Shown here: piece by piece, positions 46,062-57,836 of the stretch | How positions within the stretch are numbered: the stretch's first letter is position 1 | Layout of the letters: each line of letters begins with the position of its first letter | Assembly: GCF_009905375.1 (NCBI RefSeq) | Contig: NC_133648.1 | Location: 306,110,565-306,174,564 of the forward strand | From: Apium graveolens | Lineage: Eukaryota; Streptophyta; Magnoliopsida; Apiales; Apiaceae | Direction: 5' to 3' | Length of the DNA stretch: 64,000 bases | Position numbers and translations under genes: made by a program | The notes under the pieces: generated by a model | Seen by the model: only the letters and a program-made list of their open reading frames with translations | The model's database searches: none | What the model was told of the DNA's origin: nothing

Positions 46062-49000
46062 TGTGGCGCCCTCCAAACCCGGGTCAGAAGTTTGGGGTCC
46101 ACACACACCTTATTTATAACCTGTTTATAACAATAGTAAAAATAATAATGATATGCAGTGACCCTACTTACCAACTACCACGGACCGTAACAGGTTAAAG
46201 TATGCACACAAGCCAAACACACTAATATATTACATACCGATCAAATCCCATCTATTCAAACTCGAAACTGAGTATTAAACATTATTACAAACTTTTACAA
46301 ACTTAAATTATCCCAAAAGAAGCCTACTAGCTCATCTTTCTCAACCTCAACCCCTAGCTCTCGTGTTGGACTGGGGATCCTTGCTACCAACTGGTCCTTT
46401 TTAACTAGAAAGAATATAACAACATCGCACAAGTGAGCTAACTAGCTCAGCAAGTCACAATGACAAAACTGAGAATAATGATCATCAGGTAAATATGGTT
46501 ATGATATCAAGTGAACAATGGATTATGATTTAAAATTGGATATTATATTTTTATTTTAAAAACCAAGGTTAGGCTGCTGATCAGTCACGCACTAACCCCG
46601 AGCAAAGCACACAACATTGCTCTAACTACTGGATCCAAGGCACACATTGGCCTAACTTGACCATTATATGGTCTGACCATGAATCTGGTCCATAATTTTA
46701 TAAAAACAATCCAATTATAGCATAATAACAGAATAAGCAATATTAAACCATAACAGAAACAACAACAATACTGGATGTTTAGTAATGAAATGGTTTTAAT
46801 TTTCATGAGGATCAATAGGGCATTTCCAAAGCTTAGCTGTTAGGTAATGAAAGAATTGGATAATAAAAGAATTAACATTTCAGGGTTTCAAGGATTTGGT
46901 CTTTCAAAGCATAAGATACAATGGTTTGAGTATGTGGGTAATTCGATTCAGTGTTTGGTATTTCGTTTGTATGCATTTATGGAGTAGTGTCGTATATTTG
47001 TGGTTCATATTTGGGTATACGACAATCAATGGTCTGGAAAGAATCAGGTTTACGGCTCAAGATCAAAAGTGGAATCATGGTTAGGGTTCAGTGATTCAAA
47101 GCACTTGCAATATCAACAAGACTACCAAGCACTATAATATCTCAAGAAAGTTCAGAACACTTGCCTGGTATTAGCTTACTACACTGCACTCGCTTCCAAT
47201 CACAATCGTCTAACTCCTCAACTACCTGTTTCCCTTTCCTACGTCTTGCCTCTTCTGCTCACATATCATAAGCATTATCAATATTCAACTAATATGATTC
47301 TATTCAACACATACTTCTATCTACCCTTCGTTTAACCCAAATCCGATTAACAGATTGAAAGTTATGCAATAAACATGTAAACATCGAATACACAGACCGA
47401 CAGTCAACCAACAAGTCACATATAACACATAATACGTCACATAATCAATGATATATCATTTATAAAGAAGTTTCGTGTCATAAATAGGCTTTCTGGTATT
47501 TAAAATGATTTTTAGAATATTTTTCGGAATTAAAACGGGTCATTGGATCAATTTTGAAATAATAAACAGGGTTCGGTTGGCCAATTTTGGCTCCGAAACT
47601 ATTTTATAATAATTATCGAGCCTTGGAAATAATTTAGAATAATATTTTAAAGCTCGAAACTATTTTTCGGAATTTTTAAATCATTTTTAAACAATTAAAT
47701 CTAATTAAATAATTAATTAAAATCAATTAATAATTAATTAAATCAATTAATCAATTAATTTTTGAATTAACTGGCCAATTAATCAATTAAAAATTAACTG
47801 AAAATAATTAACTAATTAATTCAGATTTATTTTTGAATTAAAAATAATTTTCGGAATTAAAATAATAATTTTTAGAATTTTCAGAAATTAAAAATGAATT
47901 TTTATAATAAAAATAAATGGGAAATATGATTTTTAAATATTTTTAAAACAGGCATCCTATTTTTGCAAATTCTGGAAACCTGGGGGACCAAACTGTATCG
48001 TTTTTAAAACTAAAGGGGCCTGTTTGCAATTTTGCCAGCCCCGCCGTCGACTTCGCCGGAGTGTGGCCGGAAAACACGATTCCGGCCACCTCAGGCCACC
48101 AAACTGTCCAGAATCAATCTACAGGTTACCAGCAACTTATACATGTAATCAAAACTCATTAATCATCCCTGTCCTGGCCGGAAAATGGCCAAGAACATCG
48201 CCGGTTTCCGGCGAACATCGGAAAACTTCAAAACACAACTCCCTTCGATTCACTAATCCTCTTTTAACGAGCTATATACCAATCGATTGCAAATTTCATA
48301 AGGAACACAACCCACTATAAATCAACAGCTAATAACCCCTAAATTAAACCCCCCCCAAATTTCAATTAAGAACATTCATACGGGTTATAAACCCTAATTT
48401 TAAAATTCGAAAATCAAATTCAAATTTGAACATGTTATTGAACTCCAAATCAGACGTATAATATATCAAAATCATCAGGAAAACAAGCTCTACAACATGC
48501 AATCATCAAATCATACAAACAATCATCCGAACAAAAATTCATATTTTTACTAAAATTAATTCGAAAATAAATAAAATTATAGAAAAATAACCTTGATTTC
48601 TGCAGGTGTATGGATTACAAAATCTGGTAGAGCTCCTCTAGACCTTCAGATTGGTTACTCGAGCTTTCCAAACCGAATTCAATAACACCTCCAAAAGCTT
48701 GTATGATTCTTAGAACAGTTTATGAAACTAGGGTTTTTCTCTGAAAATTATATAATTATCTGTCTACAAATGATTTTGATACGAAATAAAATACGGTAAA
48801 AGGCTATTTATAATGACGGAAAATTAGTATCCCGTTGGATCATTCCAGATATAAAATGGTACGTTTATTTATAAAAACTGATCCAAACGGTATCGGTTTT
48901 CGGGATAATTATCCAAATCAGTACAATTTATACTGCGGTCTTGGTCTCAGCGCCTAGTTACACGTACTACGAGGTGATAATTGTGATAGTTTAACAAAAA

Positions 49001-49493
49001 GCTCCCGTTTATCAAAAATACGAGTTTTATTGATTTACCGAAACAAATATTGTATCTAAAATATTGCGCCGGGACCCGCGCAGGACAAACCGTACGCCGG
49101 ATCGAAAAAGTCAAAACATGGAAAATGCTCGGAATATTATATTTCGGTCGGGAAGGAGTTCTTGGAAGAGTTTCGGGTTCCAAAAACGTAACAACGGTTA
49201 ACGTCGGTTGGTTCCCGTTTTTATAAAATAGATTTTAAATACCCGGAAAAAGATTTTATAAATTTCATATGATTCTTATAAATTCATAAATCATCATAAA
49301 AATAATTAGGAAGATATGACAATTATCTATATTTTATTTTGGATATATAGAAATTAAAATACTCAATTAATATTATTTTTGAATATCCAAACACATATAA
49401 CACTTAACAATTAATTCACAGAATAAATACTCAACACACATATAATAATTATTTAATAGTAAAATAATTATACGATATATCCCGGATATTACA
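46062..49493 (-). mobile_element. Solo LTR of the element A family
   Basis: One LTR of 3432 bp, same ends as in A (TGTAATATCC...GGGCGCCACA on the minus strand), flanked by CATAT on both sides and without any internal region. Solo LTRs arise by unequal recombination between the two LTRs of one element. It lies inside the 5' LTR of element B. Its TATAAATAG is at 48812-48804. It is more diverged from the LTRs of A than those are from each other, notably around 47995-48260. Confidence 0.95.
48804..48812 (-). promoter_or_regulatory. TATA box in the solo LTR
   Basis: TATAAATAG on the minus strand at the family position; could still drive transcription leftward, antisense to element B. Confidence 0.5.
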
Positions 49494-49498
49494 CATAT
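49494..49498. repeat. Target-site duplication, right copy (CATAT), solo LTR
   Basis: Exact copy of 46057-46061. Confidence 0.93.
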
Positions 49499-50413
49499 TG
49501 TTTTATTACGCTTTTAAAAGTGATTTTACTACAATTTAAATCCATAAATATTTTGATTGTCTCTAAATTTAGTTTTATAATTTTATAATTTCAATAATTA
49601 TTTTTAGGATTTTATAAAATTGAGAAATTAATATTTCATTAATTATTTATTTTTAAGTAATTTTCTGATTGCATTTATGTGTAAAATCCATATTTAATTA
49701 CAGGATTCTTCAAAAATCACGAAACTCATATTTTATTAAGTTCAGAATATTTTGAGAATTTTAAAACTATTTTTGAAATTTTTGGGATTAATTTCACCCG
49801 CGCGTTGATTCATCTAATTGTTAAAAGCGGGTATAAATTGTGTTTCAAAATTTATTTTAAAATTACGAAACTTATGTTTTTATTAACTTGAGGATATTTA
49901 CATCATTTTAAGACTGTTTCCGTAATTTTCTGAATTCATTTTAAGTGGGACTCGGTTCGCTAAAATCGAATTTCGGGTTAAGTCAGGTCTTAGAATCTTC
50001 GTATTTATCCTAAGCTACGTGTCAGTTTTTAACAAATTAAGGGACACGTGCTTTCCTTCTTTTGCAACATCTGTTAACAAAGAAAAATTAATTAACTACC
50101 CAAAGCCGCCCACCCCCTGTTGTCTCGGATCTCTGCCTTCTCTCTCTCTCTCTCTCTCGTTTTTCTTCCATATTTCTTCCCTCCCCTCCTTATTTCCTCG
50201 GCTTCCCTGTTGTGGTGATTTTTCCGGCCACTATTTTTTATTCTTTTCCGGTTGGGTGCTTAGTCCCGTGCTTTCTTGGTTTGTAAATATATATATATAC
50301 ATATGTATATGTATATAATCAGTCAAGTTGTGTGCCTTGCTTCCCTGTTTTTGCTGCCTGTCCCTCTATTTTCCAGTTGTCGCCGGCTCCGTTCGACGAG
50401 GCGACCACGTGTG

Positions 50414-50421
50414 TATAAATA
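50414..50421 (+). promoter_or_regulatory. TATA box in 5' LTR of element B
   Basis: TATAAATA preceded by CACGTGTG (a G-box-like core CACGTG) at 50407-50414, a common plant promoter combination. Confidence 0.55.
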
Positions 50422-51860
50422 TCTGTTATGCGCGTGTGTTTTGGTTAGTTTCTTATTGCTGTGACTTGATAAAAATTCTTATGTTTATTTTTATATATTA
50501 ATTTTGAATAATATTCGTGATATGAATATTTCGTGTAGAAAATATTTTGATTAATCGGTGGAATTTTATGTTGGAAACCCGAAACTTAATCGCGTACCCG
50601 TAAAACTTCACCGTCGTCGACGATGAGCCTCGGCGAGTCGACGGTGGAAGGTGATGATTTTTATCTGAGTCCTAATTTTTATAAAATAAATAAAATGAGA
50701 CGTATAATTAATTTCGTGTGTGATTGATTGTGAAATTGTGAAAGTTGGATTGTCATTGGTTGGGATTAACGTCGATTATGTTTCGACGGGAAGGCTTATA
50801 AATAAAGGTGTCGCTGTCGAAATTTTTCTAAGAATCTATTTTAAATACGAGGAAAACGTACTTTATTATACAAAATGTTTTATCTTTATGTGACTACAGA
50901 CTATGTGATTACGTGTATAATTATTATACGAGTCGGGTTATCGAATTGGGTTATTAGGATTCGAGGATATCAAGCATGTCGGTATAACTGATTAGGGTAT
51001 TCTGTTATTGTAGATCCCGGTCGAGTATCGCCAGGACCAAAGTCAGCGTAAAAGCTACTTAGGGTTTCCGAAAGCGTTGCGAGGAAAGTACCCCTGACCA
51101 TTCTTTAATGGTTTAGTACGTATGAATAAAATGTTGTTTTATTCTCGTAAAGGAACATAAACGTTTTAAGTTACGTATCCCCTGTAGTTATAAATCACTA
51201 TTTTAAACCTGTTTTGGGGAAAAGTAACTTCGAAAGGTACCTATCTCGGATGAAAATGATTTGTGAATTAGTTTTACGTGTGCTATTAAAACGAATGGTT
51301 TTGAAATGAGATAGGTACAAATGTTTTGAAAACTGGATAAAATGATCAGATAAGGGATACATAGGGGCCAAAGTAGGCCTATTGAGGTGGCGTAGGAGGC
51401 TAATTCGGTTGCACGCATTATATAACCGATTAGTCCAGCAAGTCAGAGACCTAGCTAGTCTCTAAGTTCCGGAACAGATATATGGGATGACAGTTAGAGT
51501 CGTCTGGTGTTGATAGCCTGATCAGCTATCTTCACATATCCGTTACATATCTGATTTAACTTTGTGATTGTCGTAAGGGTATAAGTAAATGATACCGTGG
51601 ATTTATAAATGTGAATAGCATGCTAAAATTGGACTCTGGTACTTACATAGCACATTACTACGTTTGTTTTGTTAAAAGCATTCTAGTCAGTGATATCCAG
51701 TTATCTCAGCTTTTCTCTATATACTGTTGTTTGAAATGATCTACAAACTCAGATTTTATGTTGATTGTAGTTCTGTTCCTATAACTGTTTACATTACTGT
51801 TTTTATCTTAATATTCATATGTTGGTACTGCTGAGTGATTATGCTCACCCTTGCAACCTG

Positions 51861-51901
<41 letters not shown>
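51861..51901. repeat. TA dinucleotide microsatellite
   Basis: About 19 uninterrupted TA units within the LTR of element B. Confidence 0.95.
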
Positions 51902-51904
<3 letters not shown>

Positions 51905-52183
51905 CCTGGCAGAACCGTGTCTCCGCCCCTTCAGGACCCGGTTCCTCAGAGGTAGTTAGTATCAGACCATATAGGGTCTGATGAGTTGCTGAATAAGTTA
52001 GTGTGTCAGTCTTTTTAATAAATGGTTTATTATAATTTATAGCTTGGATCTTACTTGAAACTGGATCGGATCTTGGTTTGGGGTCATAGTAGTTTAATAT
52101 TAATAATAATCCTGTTGTTTATATTTCTGGTAATTATGTTTAGTGACGTCAACTCCTGACCCCGGGGTTGAGGCCGTCACAGT

Positions 52184-52195
52184 TGGTACCAGAGC
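52184..52195 (+). other. Primer-binding site of element B (iMet type, one variant base)
   Basis: TGGTACCAGAGC, two bases after the LTR end; differs from the standard TGGTATCAGAGC by T to C. Confidence 0.85.
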
Positions 52196-52410
52196 TACAG
52201 GTTCAAGTCCCTAATTCAGGTTAGGGATTGAGTCAAAAAGGTATATAATTGTGTTTTAAGGTGAGTCGGGAACTCATATCAAGGAGCAAACCCTTAGAGT
52301 CAGTCGAGGGTTCCGACGGCGTTGCCCTGGAATCTATTAATGTTTTGATATAATTGCCTTGACCTTGTTGTGTCTTTCCTATATATTTATCCTGTTGGTA
52401 GTGGCCTATT

Positions 52411-52968
52411 ATGATCTCTAGTTCTCTATCCCGGGAGAACCTATCAGACTCGGATAGCTCTGAATCAGAGAGGACCGTGGATGTTATAGCTGAGGAGACT
52501 CATTTGCCTCCCCTACCAGTTCCTTCATTCATACCGAGGGATATCCCTGGACCTAGTGCCCATCCTTGCTGGGTATGTAGGTCTGTGTCTGCTTTTAGGG
52601 ACTTTCCTCCCAGTTGTGGTCCTAGTTCTTCCTCTTCGAGACCTCCGGTTCCTTTATCTGCCCCTACCGGTACCTCTTCCCCGATTCCCTACCATGTTCA
52701 CCAAGCGGTGAATAGATCTTTCATTAGAGAGCAGAGCCCGGGGCTGGCTGCACAGCTTGACCATATACCAGTTGGACCCTTCCAGGGAATCCCTGCCCCA
52801 TCACCTAAGGTGCATGCCCGTGTGCGATCTTTGACCCAGACTGCTGTTGAGAGGGCTAGATCTATTGACCATTTTATTAGCTCAGAGCTCAGGGTCATTC
52901 AGTACCAGGACCTGGTGAACTGGTTGGTGTTTGAGTTAGGTTCTATCAGTGGCAGTGGCAGTGGTTAG
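52411..52968 (+). CDS. Upstream ORF of element B, 185 aa, unknown function
   Basis: Intact ORF starting MISSSLSRENLSDSDSSESE, 229 bp after the LTR and 434 bp before gag, the same layout as in element A. The N-terminus is acidic and Ser-rich. A Pro/Ser-rich stretch follows (SSSSSRPPVPLSAP; SSPIPYHVHQ), then AAQLDHIPVGPFQGIP, and a C-terminal helical part (RARSIDHFISSELRVIQYQD; VNWLVFELGSI) ending in Gly/Ser repeats. Landmarks PIPYH, QLDHI and the Trp-containing LVNWLVFEL correspond in order to PVPYH, QELLHI and LVEWAKWVLEEL of element A. It is open while the neighbouring gag has many stops. Not recognised as a known protein. Confidence 0.65.
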   Translation: MISSSLSRENLSDSDSSESERTVDVIAEETHLPPLPVPSFIPRDIPGPSAHPCWVCRSVSAFRDFPPSCGPSSSSSRPPVPLSAPTGTSSPIPYHVHQAVNRSFIREQSPGLAAQLDHIPVGPFQGIPAPSPKVHARVRSLTQTAVERARSIDHFISSELRVIQYQDLVNWLVFELGSISGSGSG

Positions 52969-53379
52969 ATCGGGGTTGCAACAGTGAGATACAGAGCTCA
53001 GAGTTGGCTTCCAGGAGTTCTGTAGTTGTTTTCTTTATATATGTACATTATGTTGTGATAGTTTGTAGTAGGCGGAGGCTGCTAAGACAACCAGTTTGTT
53101 GTGTATTTGGATGGTTTCTTTTCAGTTGGATTTCAGTTGTATCATTTGGATTTTTGTTGGTTGTTATATAGTAGCTGCTTTATTTTGTTGATCAGTTTTT
53201 ATACTTGTGCGTTGTTATTATTGTTTTTACTATCATTGTTGCTTCTATTGCTGGCATTTCTAGATCATGATCATTCACTCATGATGGATCCAATTAAACT
53301 AAGGATGAGGATATTGTCTTGGTAGCAACACTGTCCTGATATATATGTATAAACTGCTTGGAGCAATCCATTTTTTTTA

Positions 53380-53402
53380 TATGACTATTATATTTCAGGA
53401 GA
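53380..53402 (+). promoter_or_regulatory. Splice-acceptor-like site just before element B gag
   Basis: TATATGACTATTATATTTCAG with AG at 53397-53398, then GAGA and the gag ATG at 53403. A T-run (53372-53379) lies upstream and TGACTAT could act as a branch point. Parallel to the site in element A. Confidence 0.5.
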
Positions 53403-54575
53403 ATGCCATCAAAGAAGAATTCTCAACCCAATAACGGATCTGCTGGGGATCCCTCCATGAGTGAATTGATAGATTTGTTCGCTCAGCAGTCTACTCAGCT
53501 AGCCCAACAACAACAACAATTCCCATAGCAGCAACAATAATTCCAGCAACAATAACAATAGCAACAACAGCTCATACAACAACAACAAATACAATAGCAG
53601 CAACTGCAAATCCAACAACAGCATGAGATGAGGGGGATAATCCAAGTTGTTAGTTTTAAGTCTTTCCAGGATGTGAAACCCTCAGAATTTAAAGATGAAG
53701 TAGATCCTGTTGCTGCCAGGATATGGTTGAAGGAAATAGAGAAGGCTTTTGCACTCACCAAGGTGGGTGAGGATTTAAAGACAGATTATGCTAGTTATTT
53801 TCTTAAGAATGATTCAAACTATTGGTGGGAGTTTACGCGAGCATTAGAAGGAAAAGGTCCTATTCCATGGACCCGATTTACAGAACTTTTCTTGGAAAAA
53901 TACTTTCCGGATTGTTTCCAGAGTCAGATGGAGATGGAGTTTTTGGAGTTGAAGCAAGGAGACAGGAGTGTCACAGAGTATGAAGATAAGTTCACGGAAT
54001 TGGCCCGTATAGCACCAGAGTATGTGAGTTCGGAAGCTCAACGAGCGAAACGGTTTCAACAAGGGTTGAAGCCAGGGATTAGGAGTGGATTTGTATCCTT
54101 ACAACTCAAGACGTATACTTCGGTAGTTCAGGATGCCTTAGTGATAGAAAGTGACCAGAGGTTGGCTGCTATGGAGCAGAGTGAGAAGAAAAGGAAGTTT
54201 GAAGGTGAACCTGCTAGGTCAGAACCAGGAGGAGTAAGTCAAAAGTTTCAGCGCCGGTTTGAAAAGAATAAGGATAGGAAGTTCAGGAGACAGAATTTCC
54301 CCCAGGCTAGGCCCAGTACTACTTTAGTTAGTTCTATCCCAAAAAAGTTTAACAAGCCAATGATCGACTACAAGACATTCAGAAAGAAGCACAGTGGTTA
54401 GTGCAAGGAAAATGTCAACTGTTTTAAGTGTGTCCAGAAGGGTCATTATTCCACTGAGTGCAAGTTTGAGACCCAAGGATTAACCTGTTTTAGTTGCGGC
54501 AAAGTGGGGCATATTGCTAGGAATCGCAGATCAGTAACCCAGGGTAGTGCTGGAAGAAGTGTGTCCCAAGGACGA
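53403..54575 (+). pseudogene. Element B Gag with Gln-to-stop changes, truncated
   Basis: Starts MPSKKNSQPNNGSAG. A poly-Gln tract (53500-53620) contains at least five TAA/TAG codons at CAA/CAG positions. After it the gag domain is open: [49 protein letters not shown] stop at 54401 precedes the nucleocapsid, with knuckle CFKCVQKGHYSTEC and a second (CFSCGKVGHIARN) whose last Cys is replaced by Arg. The frame ends at the junction near 54575. Confidence 0.88.
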
Positions 54576-57500
54576 TACCCTTTGTTATCGGTTATCACCC
54601 TAACCGCATTCGGGCCTTTTATATGTCCATCCCCCTCAGGTACACACTTCGTGTCCATCCCCCTCAGGACACGGTTTTGCATCCATCCTTTTCAGGTACG
54701 CGTACTCCACATGTTCATTGGTATTTACGGTACCTTCTCATGTGGTAGTAAATAGTATTCTCCCCAGTCCACAAAGTACTGTAGTCTACCCCTCATTGTC
54801 CTTTAAGAATCCTATCATATATCTGGAACTTATATTGTGCCCTAATCATATTGCTTGTTGATAGGTACATACTGATATATTTATACACAAACACACACAT
54901 ACATATTTCTGAGAATTTTTCGGAGGAAGTATTATGATAATGTGAGTTGATCGTTGTCAACAGATATATAATTAAGGGGGATTTTCTTTTGACACTATAG
55001 TCAAAATATATAAAATACGTCGAGATAACATTTTTCGACGATCTGAAGGTATTAGTATGATTTTCTGATACTCAGGTAATATTTTTAAAATAGGTTTTAT
55101 GATTTTGAAATCATATTAATCATTTAATAAATATGTAATAATTAAAAAATAATATAACCTCAAATAATTTGATTTTTAAAGAATACTTGTAATAATATTC
55201 CTCAACAATTTTATGTTTAAGAAATTAAATTAATATTTAATAAATATTATTAATTGAATTTAAAATAAAATAATCATCGAAGAATACTTAGCTTTTTAAA
55301 TTAATATCTGACATAATATCCATTTTTCAAGTAATTAAATATAGTTGAGGAAATACGATCTTTGGAAATCGTTTTAAATAAATTCGAGATATTTAATACT
55401 CTGCAAGAGGACACCGAGTCCTTGAAATAAAATAATCACGGACTTTAATCATCCAAAACATCTGCGTAATGATTTCTGGGTTTTTAATTAATACAAGCTG
55501 GCCGACTCTCGGTCTATAAATTATACATCACGCTACTCACTAGCGTTAATATATTTCACGATATATGCATTATAATTTCAATCAATATTTATACTTAAAA
55601 GCTTGTAATCTGCTATCATGGCAAACATGGCATTTATACAAAATGCAATAAATCAAATCTTCACAACACAATAGTATATAAAGTAGTGTTTATAAACTTG
55701 CCTGAAGTCCAAGATACGTTCTCCGACTTCCTGTCATTTCAGGCTTTCTAATCAACAAATATTGTAATCTCAATCAGTACTCCTAATACTATCAACGACT
55801 TATATTTTTAAGAAGTACAATAATGTACCATTTTCGATATTCGACCTACTCGAAATAACTATCACCTTTGGTCCTAATGGACGGTCAAAGTGGTCTCCCT
55901 GAGTTAATTTTACCGAATGTTACTATTACGCGACTCGTAATGAAACATTTTTAATAAATTGAAAACTTAATATTTATATACGAAACCACCTCGTGAAGCT
56001 TTTTAAGTGTTTTAATATTTATCATAAAATTTTCATTTTGAAAATATAAATTTATATCAATGAAAAATATTTTAAAAGTTCGGTCAACTACGAAGTTTTT
56101 CTTATTCATAACGCTTTCACTAAAATGTTAATTTCTTTCTAACCGTTAACTTAATCAACGCGCCATTTTTGCGTGCACGATCTAGAAAACATTTAGAGTA
56201 AAATACTTAAATATGGTTTATTGAGCAGAAGGTTAAATTTCCCGAAGCACCAGTTTATAGCAGTGGATTGGGTATGGTATTCTTATTCCGCGCGACCTCG
56301 GCTCTGACATATTTATTAAATTGAAACATCAACATTTTCACTTGAAATTTTTGTAGAAGTTTTTATACTCTATTTTTTACTCTCTATAAAATTTTCATAA
56401 TTTTAGAATAGTTTTAAGTTGATCATTTATGTTTCCAAAATTTATAAGTCGTAGCAGTTTTTGTCGTGTAAATCGTTTTCACTAAACAGACCTAACTTTT
56501 GAACCGTAAATCAAAATCAAGCGATTCAAGCGTCTAAACTATCCTTACAACAAGATCAATCATTATTAATTCTTATTGTGGAAAACTTAGTATCACGATT
56601 CAGGCATTATAACGGCATTACATTAACTATCCGTATTTCATTTTAACTCCAAGTTACTAATTATAAATCAACAACAATTAATACAACAAACATCTTAACT
56701 ACTTAATCAAATCAAGAACATCTAGTTCTTGAGACCCTAACATCATCTCTAACATCCAATATACTAATACTTCTTAAATCATTAAAACAACCATTAAAAC
56801 TATCTTTATGTTCAAGATCTATGAGTTTATTGAAAGTTAAAGCTTAAACAAAGTTTGGACGAAGTTTTATACCTATATTGGTAGCTTGGGAGGTTATCTT
56901 ATTGATGGATGATTCTTGGTGAGTCCTTGGTGACCTTAAGAAGCCTAAATATTTCCAAGAAATCAAGAAAATACTTTAAAGTTACTATTTGCTACTATTC
57001 ATCATCACTTTCACCATTTTATTTAACCAAGTAAACCTTAAAGAAAAGCCATGAAAGATTTATCTTACCTTAGTTTGATGATGAGCAAGCTTGGGAATTA
57101 ATTTGAAAAATTATCCATGGCTTGAAGTTGAAGATTTGAATTTGGTTTATTTGTTTATGGTGAAGGCCGAATGGAAGCTTGGGAAATGGGGGAGAGAATG
57201 CTTCTTGTCTTTTTATAGGTTGCTTGAAGTATCAGTGATGTTTTGATCCATTGATATGCATAAAATATTTGTATATATTTTATCAACCAAGGTGTATTGA
57301 TTTTCCAAGGCTACATACTTGCCATGTACATGCATCGCTATTCTCCTCACCATTCATCATATCATCTTACTATTTCCTTTACTATTTAATTAACATTCTC
57401 TAATTGCATCTTATGCTAATTTATTTGCATGGGTATGGGAAGTTGCATGGGTTTGGTATGTTTATTTGTTCGCTTATGTATTCACTTAGTCGCATTCTCT

Positions 57501-57817
57501 TAATTGTGATAATTCCTAGTAAGCGATTTGTGGGGTAATACTTTCTTATAGATCCTAATATTTTGTATTCTTATGCTTGGGTTTTATTCGTAGGGTTTTA
57601 AATCATTGATCGTAATGTGAATCTCGTATTCCTCGATAGTTGGTAAAATAAGGTTGTTTTGCAAAATTGGTTTTCTTCAAAAAATAATGACTTTTACATA
57701 GACTCATTTGGTACCTATATCCACAATATCAACTTAGAACTTTAAAGTTTTTCCTTGATCATCGAGATTACTATTCATTCATTGTTTTTCAAAGTCCCAA
57801 AATTTTGGGTTATTATA
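54576..57817 (-). repeat. Family-2 gypsy LTR, minus orientation, 3' end truncated
   Basis: The right end is an LTR start (minus TATAATAACCC at 57817) next to a PPT. The left end is cut mid-LTR: 54585-54610 corresponds to 2097-2120 of the other copy, so about 1.1 kb of the LTR is missing. Minus-strand TATAAAA at 57217-57211 and a near-ideal donor AAG|GTAAGA at 57069/57068 are present. Short repeats of TCCATCCCCCTCAGG lie at 54627-54700. No gene is visible. Confidence 0.65.
57211..57217 (-). promoter_or_regulatory. TATA-like box in the family-2 LTR
   Basis: TATAAAA on the minus strand about 600 bp into the LTR, followed by AGAC and a purine-rich leader. Confidence 0.45.
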
Positions 57818-57836
57818 GTCTTCCCCTTAAAAAGAT
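57818..57836 (-). other. Polypurine tract next to the family-2 LTR
   Basis: The minus strand reads TCTTTTTAAGGGGAAGAC before the LTR start. Confidence 0.7.

Larger units (their letters stand above)
45932..52181 (+). repeat. 5' LTR of element B, split by a solo LTR
   Basis: Begins TGTAATAATTGAATAAAT at 45932 and ends GAGGCCGTCACA at 52181 before the PBS. Removing the inserted 46062-49493 LTR and one CATAT leaves about 2.8 kb. A CT microsatellite (about 50141-50159), a TATAAATA box (50414-50421) and a donor-like AAG|GTGATG (50650/50651) lie in it. A TA repeat is at 51861-51901. No matching 3' LTR is seen. Confidence 0.75.
45932..54575 (+). mobile_element. Element B: Tekay-like gypsy, 5' portion only
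   Basis: Plus-strand 5' LTR, iMet-type PBS, upstream ORF and gag up to the zinc knuckles; protease, pol and 3' LTR are missing. Gag ends abruptly near 54575 at a junction with an opposite-oriented, unrelated LTR. It inserted into element C (left junction at 45931). Related to A but clearly a different family. Confidence 0.8.

Noticed and set aside
53101..53325. 74-codon hydrophobic ORF before element B gag
   Set aside because: It lies in the T-rich stretch that looks like an intron end; hydrophobicity follows from T-rich codons and no counterpart was seen in element A.
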